NCBI GenBank assembly: GCA_001794935.1
Contig: MGLY01000035.1
Span: 1 to 7,235 of the forward strand
Direction of reading: 5' to 3'
Source of the DNA: Chlamydiae bacterium RIFCSPHIGHO2_12_FULL_49_9
Lineage (GTDB): Bacteria > Chlamydiota > Chlamydiia > Chlamydiales > SM23-39
DNA: 7,235 bases
Shown: in pieces, positions 1 through 5,378 of the stretch
How the letters are laid out: each line of letters opens with the position of its first letter
Position numbering within the stretch: position 1 is the first letter of the stretch
The notes under the pieces: model-generated
Databases searched by the model: none
What the model was told of the DNA's origin: nothing
What the model saw: only the letters and a program-made list of their open reading frames with translations
Program-made: the position numbers and the translations under genes

Positions 1-14
1 CCCGCCCTGCTGAA

Positions 15-857
15 ATGCAGAAGACCCTCCAGCGCGAAGTTTCTGCTTCCGGAAAGGGGCTTTTTACGGGCGAAGACGTCCGTTTTAAGATTTGCCCGGC
101 GCCGCCGGGCGCGGGGATTGTATTTCAGCGGATCGATCTGTCCGGAAAACCTCTGATCCCCGCCCTGCTCTCTTCTGTCAACCCCTCCCCCCGCTGCACG
201 AGACTGTCAGCAGGTTCTGCCGACGTCTATATGGTCGAGCACATCCTCTCGGCGCTGAGCGGCTTGGAAGTAGACAATGCATTGATCCAGGTAGAGGGGC
301 CCGAAATCGCCGCTGGCGATGGCAGTTCGCAAATTTTTGTCGATCTCATCGAAGAAGCAGGCCTTGTAGCGCAGGGTGAAAAGCGGAATCTTTTAGAAAT
401 CGCCGAACCTCTTTACTGGTCTAAAGGAGACATTCATCTCGTCGCTCTGCCTTCCCTTGAGTTTCGGGTGAGCTACACGCTTCATTATCCCCAGTCAGCT
501 CTCGTGGGCTCGCAGTTTTACACCTATTCAGCAAATCCCGATCGCTTTAAAAAAGAGATCGCCCCTTGCCGCACATTTTCCCTTTACGAAGAGATTTTTC
601 CTTTTATTGAGAAGGGGATTATCAAAGGGGGAGGTCTGGAAAATGCGCTCGTTATCAAGGGAGATCAAATTATGAATCCCGGGGGCGTCCGCTTCCCGGA
701 CGAAATGGCGCGCCACAAGATATTAGATTTAATTGGCGATTTGGCGCTCATCGGATCCCCGATTGTTGGACATATTATTTCGATCCGATCGGGACACGCG
801 AGCAACGTCGCTTTTGCCAAAGTCCTCTCTAACCACACAATTCTGGAGCCCTTGTAA
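15..857 (+). CDS. lpxC: UDP-3-O-acyl-N-acetylglucosamine deacetylase
   Basis: LpxC is the zinc-dependent cytoplasmic enzyme that removes the N-acetyl group from UDP-3-O-acyl-GlcNAc, the committed step of lipid A synthesis. The 280-residue product has the family's two-repeat layout. The residues expected for catalysis are visible: Glu75-His76 in VEHILSAL, His234, Lys235 and Asp238 in the ARHKILDLIGDL segment, and His261 in SGHASN. These match E. coli Glu78/His79, His238, Lys239, Asp242 and His265, and Thr187-Phe188 matches the acyl-contacting Thr191-Phe192. It is shorter than E. coli LpxC (305) but complete at both ends. The ATG at 15 gives a normal N-terminus (MQKTLQREVSASGKGLFTG). Only 14 bases lie upstream, so the ribosome binding site cannot be judged and the frame stays open to the edge. 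The stop shares one base with the fabZ start (TAATG), which indicates translational coupling. Confidence 0.96.
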   Translation: MQKTLQREVSASGKGLFTGEDVRFKICPAPPGAGIVFQRIDLSGKPLIPALLSSVNPSPRCTRLSAGSADVYMVEHILSALSGLEVDNALIQVEGPEIAAGDGSSQIFVDLIEEAGLVAQGEKRNLLEIAEPLYWSKGDIHLVALPSLEFRVSYTLHYPQSALVGSQFYTYSANPDRFKKEIAPCRTFSLYEEIFPFIEKGIIKGGGLENALVIKGDQIMNPGGVRFPDEMARHKILDLIGDLALIGSPIVGHIISIRSGHASNVAFAKVLSNHTILEPL

Positions 858-1324
858 TGGGAGAAAAATCCACTGACCGTTCTTATGTGCTGAGCATTAA
901 AGAAATTGAGCGCATTTTACCGCACCGTTACCCCTTTTTACTGGTCGATCGAGTGATCTCTATCAACTTGGAAGAAAATGAAATCGTCGGCCTCAAAAAT
1001 GTAACAGTGAATGAGCCTTTTTTTCAGGGCCATTTCCCGGGAGTTCCGATTATGCCTGGCGTTTTGCTATTGGAGGCCCTCGCTCAAACGGGCGGCATTT
1101 TGGTGCACCAAAAAGGATATGTGAAAAAAATCGCCGTCCTTTTGAACGTAACGGGCGCGAAATTCCGCAAACCGGTACTGCCTGGCGATGTTCTTCATCT
1201 GTATGCCAAAGGGCTGCACATCAGTGGGAATGGAGGAAAGATCAAAGCAAAGGCGATGATCGGAGATCATCTGGCAGTAGAAGCAGAGCTCAGTTTTGCT
1301 TTAGTAGATAAAGACCAATTGTAA
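857..1324 (+). CDS. fabZ: 3-hydroxyacyl-[acyl-carrier-protein] dehydratase
   Basis: FabZ is a hot-dog-fold dehydratase that converts (3R)-hydroxyacyl-ACP to trans-2-enoyl-ACP in type II fatty acid synthesis. The 155-residue product has the typical LPHRYPFLLVDRV segment at 21-33, then QGHFPG with the catalytic His59, and LLEALAQ with the catalytic Glu73. The 14-residue spacing between them is that of the family (His49/Glu63 in Pseudomonas). The ATG overlaps the lpxC stop by one base, and GGAG at 845-848 lies 8 bases upstream inside lpxC. Placement between lpxC and lpxA is meaningful: LpxA draws acyl chains from the 3-hydroxyacyl-ACP pool that FabZ consumes, so co-expression helps balance phospholipid against lipid A. 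Nothing is missing or odd. Confidence 0.96.
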   Translation: MGEKSTDRSYVLSIKEIERILPHRYPFLLVDRVISINLEENEIVGLKNVTVNEPFFQGHFPGVPIMPGVLLLEALAQTGGILVHQKGYVKKIAVLLNVTGAKFRKPVLPGDVLHLYAKGLHISGNGGKIKAKAMIGDHLAVEAELSFALVDKDQL

Positions 1325-1345
1325 AGCTATAAAAATCGGAACCGC

Positions 1346-2182
1346 ATGTCTAACATACACCCTCAAGCCATCGTAGAGCCGGGCGCAAAAATCGGCAAAA
1401 ATGTCACTATAGAACCTTTTGCCGTAGTCAAGAAAACAGTCACTCTTGGCGACAATGTCACTATCAAGTCCCATGCCTATATCGATGGAAATACCCAGAT
1501 TGGAGAGGGGACGACCATTTGGCCGGGCGCAAGCATCGGCACGAAGACGCAGGATTTGAAATTCCAAGGCGAAACAACCTATGTCGTTATCGGGAAGAGA
1601 TGCGAAATTCGGGAGTTTGTAACGATCAACTCCTCGTGTCAGGAAAACTCGACGGTGCGAATCGGCGATGATTGTTTGATCATGGCTTACTGCCATGTCG
1701 CGCACAATTGCGAGATTGGAAATCGCGTCGTGATGTCGAATAGCGCGATGCTTGCCGGTCACGTGATTGTCGGAGATTGCGCCATCATCGGCGGAATGAC
1801 ACCCGTCCACCAATTCTCCCGCATCGGCTCTTACGCGATGGTCGGCGGCTTTAGCCGCGTTCCCCGCGATATTCCCCCCTATACGGTCGGGGGAGGATTT
1901 CCCTATAAATTCGGCGGAGTGAATATCATTGGGCTCAAAAGACACAAATTCCCGCTTGAAGTTCGAATTGCTTTGAGCAAGGCGTTTAAGATCACCTATC
2001 GCTCGGGGCTTCATCTGGAAGACGCCATTCGTCAAATTGAGAGAGAAGTGGGCTCTCACAAAGAAGTGCAGCATTGGATCGATTTTTGCAAAACGTCAAA
2101 AAGAGGTTTGATCGGCCTGGAAGGAGTGACTCGAAATGGTGCTGCAGCAAATGAAGATGAAGGACAATATTTCGAAGAGTGA
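1346..2182 (+). CDS. lpxA: acyl-ACP--UDP-N-acetylglucosamine O-acyltransferase
   Basis: LpxA transfers an acyl chain from acyl-ACP to the 3-OH of UDP-GlcNAc, the first step of lipid A synthesis, as a cytoplasmic trimer. The N-terminal two thirds (about 1-195) are left-handed beta-helix hexapeptide repeats, with a helical C-terminus (about 196-260) containing the usual GLKR and YRSG segments. His117 and His120 in CHVAHNC align without gaps to E. coli His122 and catalytic His125. The acyl-length 'ruler' residue, E. coli Gly173, aligns to Gly168 in MVGGFS, consistent with a long (about C14) acyl chain. The segment INSSCQENST at 94-103 replaces the E. coli HRGT-type loop and is one residue shorter, which I recall as chlamydia-like. 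The product (278) runs about 15 residues past the usual C-terminus, a Glu-rich tail whose DNA overlaps the longer fmt start. It begins 21 bases after fabZ with a weak GGAA at 1338-1341. Confidence 0.96.
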   Translation: MSNIHPQAIVEPGAKIGKNVTIEPFAVVKKTVTLGDNVTIKSHAYIDGNTQIGEGTTIWPGASIGTKTQDLKFQGETTYVVIGKRCEIREFVTINSSCQENSTVRIGDDCLIMAYCHVAHNCEIGNRVVMSNSAMLAGHVIVGDCAIIGGMTPVHQFSRIGSYAMVGGFSRVPRDIPPYTVGGGFPYKFGGVNIIGLKRHKFPLEVRIALSKAFKITYRSGLHLEDAIRQIEREVGSHKEVQHWIDFCKTSKRGLIGLEGVTRNGAAANEDEGQYFEE

Positions 2183-3122
2183 TGTGAATATTATTTTCTT
2201 CGGCACGCCTCTTTTCGCAGCTGAAATCCTTCGCTATCTTTTTGATCATAAAGTCAAAGTTCTCGGCATTGTCACTCAACCCGATCGGCCAAAGGGGAGA
2301 TCTCTTTCCCCCTCGCCCTCTCCCGTTAAGTCTGTAGCGGTCGAACTACTCCCGCATGTTCCCCTCTTGCAGCCCGAAAAAGCATCTCAAGAAGCTTTTT
2401 TAGAAGAGCTCCGCTCTTTGGAGGCTGATCTTTTTGTCGTTGTCGCCTACGGTCAAATTTTAAGCCAAAAACTTCTCGGTATTCCCCGACTCGGCTGCAT
2501 CAATGTCCATGCGAGTCTGCTTCCAAAATTCCGCGGGGCAGCTCCCATTCAAAGAGCGATTTTAGAGGGGGAAAAAGAGACCGGCGTCGCCATTCAAAAA
2601 ATGGTGAGACAGCTCGATGCGGGCGATGTGATCGCCGTCTCAAAAATTCCGATTCCGGAAGAGATGACTTCGGGCGAGCTTCAGGAAAAACTGTGCGAGC
2701 TTTCAAAGCCCCTTCTCCTTTCTGTCATCCACTCATATAAAGAGGGCATTCCTTCCGCCCACCCCCAAGCTCTCTCTCTTGTCACTTACGCTGCTAAAAT
2801 TGAGCCTGAGGAGGGGGAGATCGATTGGACAAGGCCGGCGGAAAAGCTCCATAATCTCGTCCGGGGATTTTCTCCGAGACCTGGCGCCTGGTGCTGGATT
2901 CAGTCGGGTCCCGAGAGAAAGCGGCTCAAAATCCTAAAAACCAAGCTTTCTCCTCTCAAGGGTAAACCGGGGGATCTCCTCTCTACCCAAGGGATCGTCG
3001 CTTGCGGTCAAGGGGCCCTCGAGCTCATCGAAGTGCAGCCCGAAGGGAAAAGACCGATGCGCGCTCTCGATTGGCTTCGGGGTCAAAAAAATAATTTCCG
3101 TTTTGAAATCAGATCAAATTAA
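2136..3122 (+). CDS. fmt: methionyl-tRNA formyltransferase
   Basis: Fmt formylates Met-tRNA(fMet) using 10-formyl-tetrahydrofolate before translation initiation. Numbered from the ATG at 2136 (328 residues), the N-terminal Rossmann domain opens with FFGTPLFAAEIL. QPDRPKGRSLSPSPSPVK (48-65) is the flexible loop that contacts the tRNA acceptor stem. The catalytic triad is Asn123, His125 (INVHASLLP) and Asp161 (LDAGD), matching E. coli Asn106/His108/Asp144. The C-terminal OB-like domain includes VRGFSPRPGAW at 242-252. The start is ambiguous. ATG 2136 has an AAGGAG nine bases upstream (2121-2126) but adds 16 residues and overlaps lpxA by 47 bases. GTG 2184 has GAAGAG at 2174-2179, begins one base past the lpxA stop and gives MNIIFFGTP, the more family-like N-terminus. 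I list the longer form and regard the shorter as equally likely. The function is not in doubt. Confidence 0.94.
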   Translation: MVLQQMKMKDNISKSDVNIIFFGTPLFAAEILRYLFDHKVKVLGIVTQPDRPKGRSLSPSPSPVKSVAVELLPHVPLLQPEKASQEAFLEELRSLEADLFVVVAYGQILSQKLLGIPRLGCINVHASLLPKFRGAAPIQRAILEGEKETGVAIQKMVRQLDAGDVIAVSKIPIPEEMTSGELQEKLCELSKPLLLSVIHSYKEGIPSAHPQALSLVTYAAKIEPEEGEIDWTRPAEKLHNLVRGFSPRPGAWCWIQSGPERKRLKILKTKLSPLKGKPGDLLSTQGIVACGQGALELIEVQPEGKRPMRALDWLRGQKNNFRFEIRSN

Positions 3123-3156
3123 AAATATAATTCTATAATAAAAAGTTTTTTGGCTA

Positions 3157-3186
3157 TTTACTTTTAACATCAATTAGATCTATTAT
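3157..3186 (+). promoter_or_regulatory. candidate sigma-70-type promoter upstream of the Cap1-locus gene
   Basis: In the AT-rich gap between fmt and the next gene, TTTACT (3157-3162) and TATTAT (3181-3186) are separated by 18 bases. They match the -35 and -10 consensus at 4/6 and 5/6. An 8-base palindrome, TAGATCTA (3175-3182), overlaps the -10 box and could be an operator or simply chance. A second possible -10, TACAAT at 3227-3232, has no convincing -35. The leader would be about 100 bases. Chlamydial promoters are loosely conserved, so this is only a candidate. Confidence 0.35.
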
Positions 3187-3295
3187 GTGTGGTGAAAAGA
3201 AAGAATATATGGTTTGGTGTGGACTTTACAATAATCGACCCTCTGCCTATGATCTCCGCTCCTTTAAAAAACTTATAAACCTCGTTAGGTGATTC

Positions 3296-4057
3296 ATGGC
3301 AATCTTAGCAGTACCTGCAGTCTTAAAAGATAGAGCTCTCTATGCTCGCGGAGAAAAAGCTCCTCTAGATATCCTGGCCGAACAGGCGTCAAATAGAAAG
3401 TTTATTTCTGATGTAACAAACCTTGTCAAAAAGGTGACTCAGCTGGCCGGCGAATTTTTCAAGTCGGTTCAAAAATACGCCAAAGCGACAAGCGAATTGA
3501 ATCTGACGCTTGGGATTTTGGGAGCGTTCCGCCTCGTCGATCTCACAAATGATCTGGGGAAAAATTATGCGGCGGTTCAGAAATCGGTAAGTGGAGCTTT
3601 CTTCTCTGAAGCGAATATTGCCCTCCTCCGCACTGGATTGGACTTTGCTGCGACAGCGGCCTATTTCGGGGCGCTCATTGCCGGATCTTCCCTTGCCGGA
3701 GCAGTTGTTTTAAGCGCATCTCTTGCGAGTTTCGGGGATATAACCGGATTTGCCGGGGATCTGTTTGATCTCAACGAAAATGCGCAGTATTTTGGGGTGG
3801 CTAAGGCATCTGAAGCGGCTGTTGCGGGAGATGCGGACAAGCAAGTTTGCGCAGAGGCGAAGAAATACGCCTTTATTAAGCTGGTCAAAACGATCAGCTC
3901 AATTGCGGCATTTGCCCTTGGCTTCACCGTTTATCGCATAGCGAGAATGACCTTGAGTCTCGCCAGCACCATCCTCTCTCTTGCAGGAACTGCATGGAAA
4001 GAAACGGCTACGTGGCCAATTCGCAAGGCGCACGAGCTTGAACTTCAGACAGCCTGA
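3296..4057 (+). CDS. bilobed-hydrophobic membrane protein at the Cap1 (CT529) locus, putative inclusion membrane protein
   Basis: I do not recognise a domain family with a defined reaction here. The 253-residue product has a polar, lysine-rich N-terminal third (about 1-66) and a moderately hydrophobic stretch at 69-83. Two strongly hydrophobic paired regions follow, at about 115-148 (rich in Ala, Gly and Ser) and about 199-232, separated by a charged linker with the only Cys (185). Such closely paired hydrophobic segments are the hallmark of chlamydial Inc proteins, which are inserted in the inclusion membrane by type III secretion. The gene lies between fmt and rplC, exactly where C. trachomatis has CT529/Cap1, and is close in size (Cap1 is about 298 residues). 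No cleavable signal peptide is evident. The ATG has AGGTGA at 3287-3292 just upstream. Its own AT-rich upstream region suggests independent transcription. Assignment as an Inc is inference from position and hydropathy; it could be another chlamydial membrane protein. Confidence 0.85.
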   Translation: MAILAVPAVLKDRALYARGEKAPLDILAEQASNRKFISDVTNLVKKVTQLAGEFFKSVQKYAKATSELNLTLGILGAFRLVDLTNDLGKNYAAVQKSVSGAFFSEANIALLRTGLDFAATAAYFGALIAGSSLAGAVVLSASLASFGDITGFAGDLFDLNENAQYFGVAKASEAAVAGDADKQVCAEAKKYAFIKLVKTISSIAAFALGFTVYRIARMTLSLASTILSLAGTAWKETATWPIRKAHELELQTA

Positions 4058-4068
4058 TTTTTCTTTAG

Positions 4069-4089
4069 GACGCCGGTCTCTCCGGCGTC
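4069..4089 (+). terminator. perfect GC-rich hairpin after the Cap1-locus gene
   Basis: GACGCCGG (4069-4076) and CCGGCGTC (4082-4089) form an uninterrupted 8-bp stem with a TCTCT loop, 11 bases after the stop of the preceding gene. It looks like the stem of an intrinsic terminator. However, the downstream bases (TCTCAATCATT) are only mildly U-rich, and the strongest T run (TTTTTCTTT) lies before the stem. It ends 12 bases before the next start codon, so it may instead act as an mRNA-stabilising or translation-limiting structure for that gene. Confidence 0.4.
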
Positions 4090-4101
4090 TCTCAATCATT
4101 C

Positions 4102-4443
4102 ATGAAAAAATCTTTAGAAAAGTCTGAGTGGTTTCTCATCGCCACCTTTCTCTCTCTCTTTATCGCCTCTTTTGCCGTCGCCAAGATCACTGCCTATCGA
4201 GCGGGAAGCGCCCTCGATGAAGTGGAGATTGAAGAGGAGGTTTTCGATCCGGCTGTTGTCACTGTCATTGTGAGGGGGGCTGTGGAAGAGCCTCTCGAAG
4301 TGGCGCTCCCAAAAGGAGCGCGAATCTCAGATCTAAAATCAAAAGTTGCCTTGAAAAAGGATGCCGATAAAGCATTTTTTAAAAGGCGCCGCCTTTTAAA
4401 AAATGGAGAAATTGTCCTGGTTCCTAAAAAATCGGTTGAGTAA
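4102..4443 (+). CDS. single-pass membrane protein with an SLBB/ComEA-type beta-grasp domain
   Basis: The 113-residue product has a short basic N-terminus (MKKSLEKSEW), one hydrophobic helix at about 11-28, an acidic linker at 39-49 (DEVEIEEEVFD) and a compact domain at about 52-107. That domain reads like the N-terminal SLBB (soluble ligand binding beta-grasp) module of ComEA proteins. A strand with VIVRGAV is followed by PLEVALPKGARISDL, then a helical part with Lys/Asp, then a NGEIVLVP closing strand. The typical ComEA helix-hairpin-helix DNA-binding part is absent: the protein ends six residues after LVP. The helix lacks an obvious signal-peptidase site, so a membrane-anchored periplasmic protein is most likely. 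There is no Shine-Dalgarno before the ATG, and a strong hairpin ends 12 bases upstream. This gene has no counterpart that I recall between CT529 and rplC in C. trachomatis. Function unknown. Confidence 0.75.
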   Translation: MKKSLEKSEWFLIATFLSLFIASFAVAKITAYRAGSALDEVEIEEEVFDPAVVTVIVRGAVEEPLEVALPKGARISDLKSKVALKKDADKAFFKRRRLLKNGEIVLVPKKSVE

Positions 4444-4481
4444 ATTCAAGCTCATCGACTATGATCTTGCCGATATAAAAG

Positions 4482-4499
4482 ATCGTTCATGCGAACGAT
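4482..4499 (+). other. short hairpin downstream of the SLBB gene
   Basis: ATCGTTC (4482-4488) and GAACGAT (4493-4499) pair perfectly over 7 bp around an ATGC loop, with a possible extra G-T pair at the base. No U tract follows, so it is not a classical terminator. It could be a processing site, an mRNA end-protecting hairpin or a dyad protein-binding site. It begins 38 bases after the stop of the preceding gene. Confidence 0.3.
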
Positions 4500-4582
4500 T
4501 CCAGTTCACGTATGCCACCCCAGGTTTTAGGCTTTGGTCTTAGGGCTTTGCGGGTTAAGCGCGGTAGCGAGAATTAAAAAAT

Positions 4583-4606
4583 TGAGCGAAATTCGCTCAT
4601 TTGATA
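4583..4606 (+). terminator. terminator-like hairpin ahead of the rplC leader
   Basis: TGAGCGAA (4583-4590) and TTCGCTCA (4592-4599) are perfect complements; the practical stem is TGAGCG/CGCTCA with an AAATT loop. An A run (4576-4581) precedes it and TTTGATAGTCTCTT follows, giving a weakly U-rich tail. This could end the upstream transcript in front of the ribosomal operon. The tail is poor, so the call is tentative. Confidence 0.35.
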
Positions 4607-4630
4607 GTCTCTTCGCTTACACAATTTCGG

Positions 4631-4712
4631 CCGGTCCCGGAAAGGGGATTTGGGTCGGTTGTCCCCGTGCGACGCCCCCTAAAAATTAGGGTGGCGTGCG
4701 GTCCTGAAAGGA
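4631..4712 (+). promoter_or_regulatory. structured 5' leader of the rplC (S10-type) operon
   Basis: The strongest element is ACGCC+CCCTAA (4672-4682) pairing with TTAGGG (4686-4691) and GGCGT (4693-4697). This is an 11-bp stem with an AAA loop and one bulged T at 4692. No U tract follows, so it is not a terminator. Upstream, CCG..CCC (4631-4638) can pair with GGGTCGG (4652-4658), and alternatively GGGGA (4644-4648) can pair with TCCCC (4662-4666), so the leader may switch between folds. TCCT (4702-4705) can also pair with AGGA (4709-4712), covering a ribosome binding site. In E. coli, L4 represses its operon through the S10 leader. A similar role for L4 or L3 here is inference. Confidence 0.45.
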
Positions 4713-4721
4713 AATTCTGAG

Positions 4722-4748
4722 ATGGAAAAAGGTACCTTATGTCGCTGA
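4722..4748 (+). promoter_or_regulatory. eight-codon mini-ORF overlapping the rplC start
   Basis: ATG at 4722 opens an eight-codon reading frame (MEKGTLCR) ending with TGA at 4746-4748, which overlaps the rplC start at 4739 in another frame. It has AAAGGA at 4707-4712, nine bases upstream, a better ribosome binding site than the AAGG (4729-4732) serving rplC. Terminating ribosomes would release within 10 bases of the rplC ATG, allowing coupling or competition. It may be chance. Confidence 0.2.
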
Positions 4749-5374
4749 CATTGATTGGCCAGAAGAAAGGAATGGCGCAAGTCTTCGATCAAGATGGAAA
4801 GCTGATCGTCTGCACGGTCATTTTAGCTGAGCCGAATACGGTTCTTGATATCAAGCGCAAGGAAACGCATGGCTACAACGGAATTCAGATAGGCGGCATT
4901 CCGATGACGAAAGCGCAGGCCGATCGAGCCAAGAAGCCTCTGAAAGGCCATTTTGCGAAACTGCAAGTTGAACCTTGCAACGAAATCCGCGAATCTCGTT
5001 TGGACAATGTGGATCAATACCAGGTTGGACAAAAGCTCGATGCGAGCGTCTTTGCCGATGTGAAGTTTGTCGATGTAGAAGGCGTTAGCAAGGGAAAGGG
5101 TTACCAGGGCGTTATGAAGCTGTTTAACATGGCTGGCGGTCCAGGGGCGCACGGTTCCGGCTTTCACAGGCACATGGGATCGACAGGAATGAGATCGACG
5201 CCCGGCCGCTGCTTCCCTGGAGGCAAGCGAGCATCCCGTATGGGCGGCGATAGGCACACGGTGCAAAACCTGCGGGTTGTTGCTGTAAAAGGCAACCTGC
5301 TTCTCGTTGAGGGAGCGGTTCCAGGTTCGCGCGGCGGTGTTGTCTACATCAGAAAAGCGAATAAGAAGGGGTAA
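4739..5374 (+). CDS. rplC: 50S ribosomal protein L3
   Basis: L3 is an early-assembling 23S rRNA-binding protein whose extended loop reaches toward the peptidyl transferase centre. The 211-residue product (E. coli 209) opens with LIGQKKGMAQVFDQDGK. It contains GHFAKLQVEP near residue 70 and SKGKGYQGVMKLFN near residue 117. The long loop is HGSGFHRHMGSTGMRSTPGR...GKRASRMGG, and LLLVEGAVPGSRGG lies near the end. The position of E. coli Gln150, methylated by PrmB, is Ser here (GMRSTPG versus GQNQTPG), so that modification should not occur. The start is supported by AAGG at 4729-4732 and by family length. It is the first gene of the operon in this genome, with no rpsJ ahead of it. Confidence 0.97.
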   Translation: MSLTLIGQKKGMAQVFDQDGKLIVCTVILAEPNTVLDIKRKETHGYNGIQIGGIPMTKAQADRAKKPLKGHFAKLQVEPCNEIRESRLDNVDQYQVGQKLDASVFADVKFVDVEGVSKGKGYQGVMKLFNMAGGPGAHGSGFHRHMGSTGMRSTPGRCFPGGKRASRMGGDRHTVQNLRVVAVKGNLLLVEGAVPGSRGGVVYIRKANKKG

Positions 5375-5378
5375 GGTC

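Larger units (their letters stand above)
4444..4738 (+). other. 295-base intergenic region before the ribosomal protein operon
   Basis: No ORF of normal size with family features is visible on either strand. In order it contains: a 7-bp hairpin at 4482-4499; an imperfect tandem repeat, TTAGGCTTTG at 4527-4536 and TTAGGGCTTTG at 4540-4550; a terminator-like hairpin at 4583-4599; and a G/C-rich structured stretch from about 4628 to 4705 leading into the rplC ribosome binding site. I saw no tRNA- or rRNA-like pattern. TTGATA at 4601-4606 resembles a -35 box, but no good -10 follows at the right spacing, so the operon promoter is not placed with confidence. Confidence 0.6.

Noticed and set aside
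1..14. The 3' end of an upstream gene (lnt/cutE in Chlamydia), with a TGA at 11-13.
   Set aside because: Fourteen bases are too few to identify a coding frame; only the known gene order suggests it.
1856..1858. Arg171 of LpxA as a changed acyl-chain 'ruler' residue.
   Set aside because: Counting against the E. coli sequence as I recall it, Gly173 aligns to Gly168, which is conserved; Arg171 aligns to Gly176 and is not the ruler.
1301..2074. Long open frame (257 codons) on the minus strand across lpxA.
   Set aside because: It is a shadow of the lpxA hexapeptide-repeat coding frame. It has no recognisable protein features and lies opposite a clear, complete gene.
3121..3154. A terminator at the end of fmt from AAAAAG/TTTTTT.
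   Set aside because: The only pairing is A against T with no usable loop or GC stem, so it would not form a stable hairpin.
4601..4629. TTGATA as the -35 box of the rplC operon promoter.
   Set aside because: No acceptable -10 lies 16-18 bases downstream (ATTTCG at spacing 17; CACAAT only at spacing 13), and it overlaps the terminator-like hairpin tail.
5307..5378. The 24 extra N-terminal codons of the longest rplD frame.
   Set aside because: They lie inside rplC, have no ribosome binding site, and the GTG at 5379 has a good one and gives the family N-terminus.
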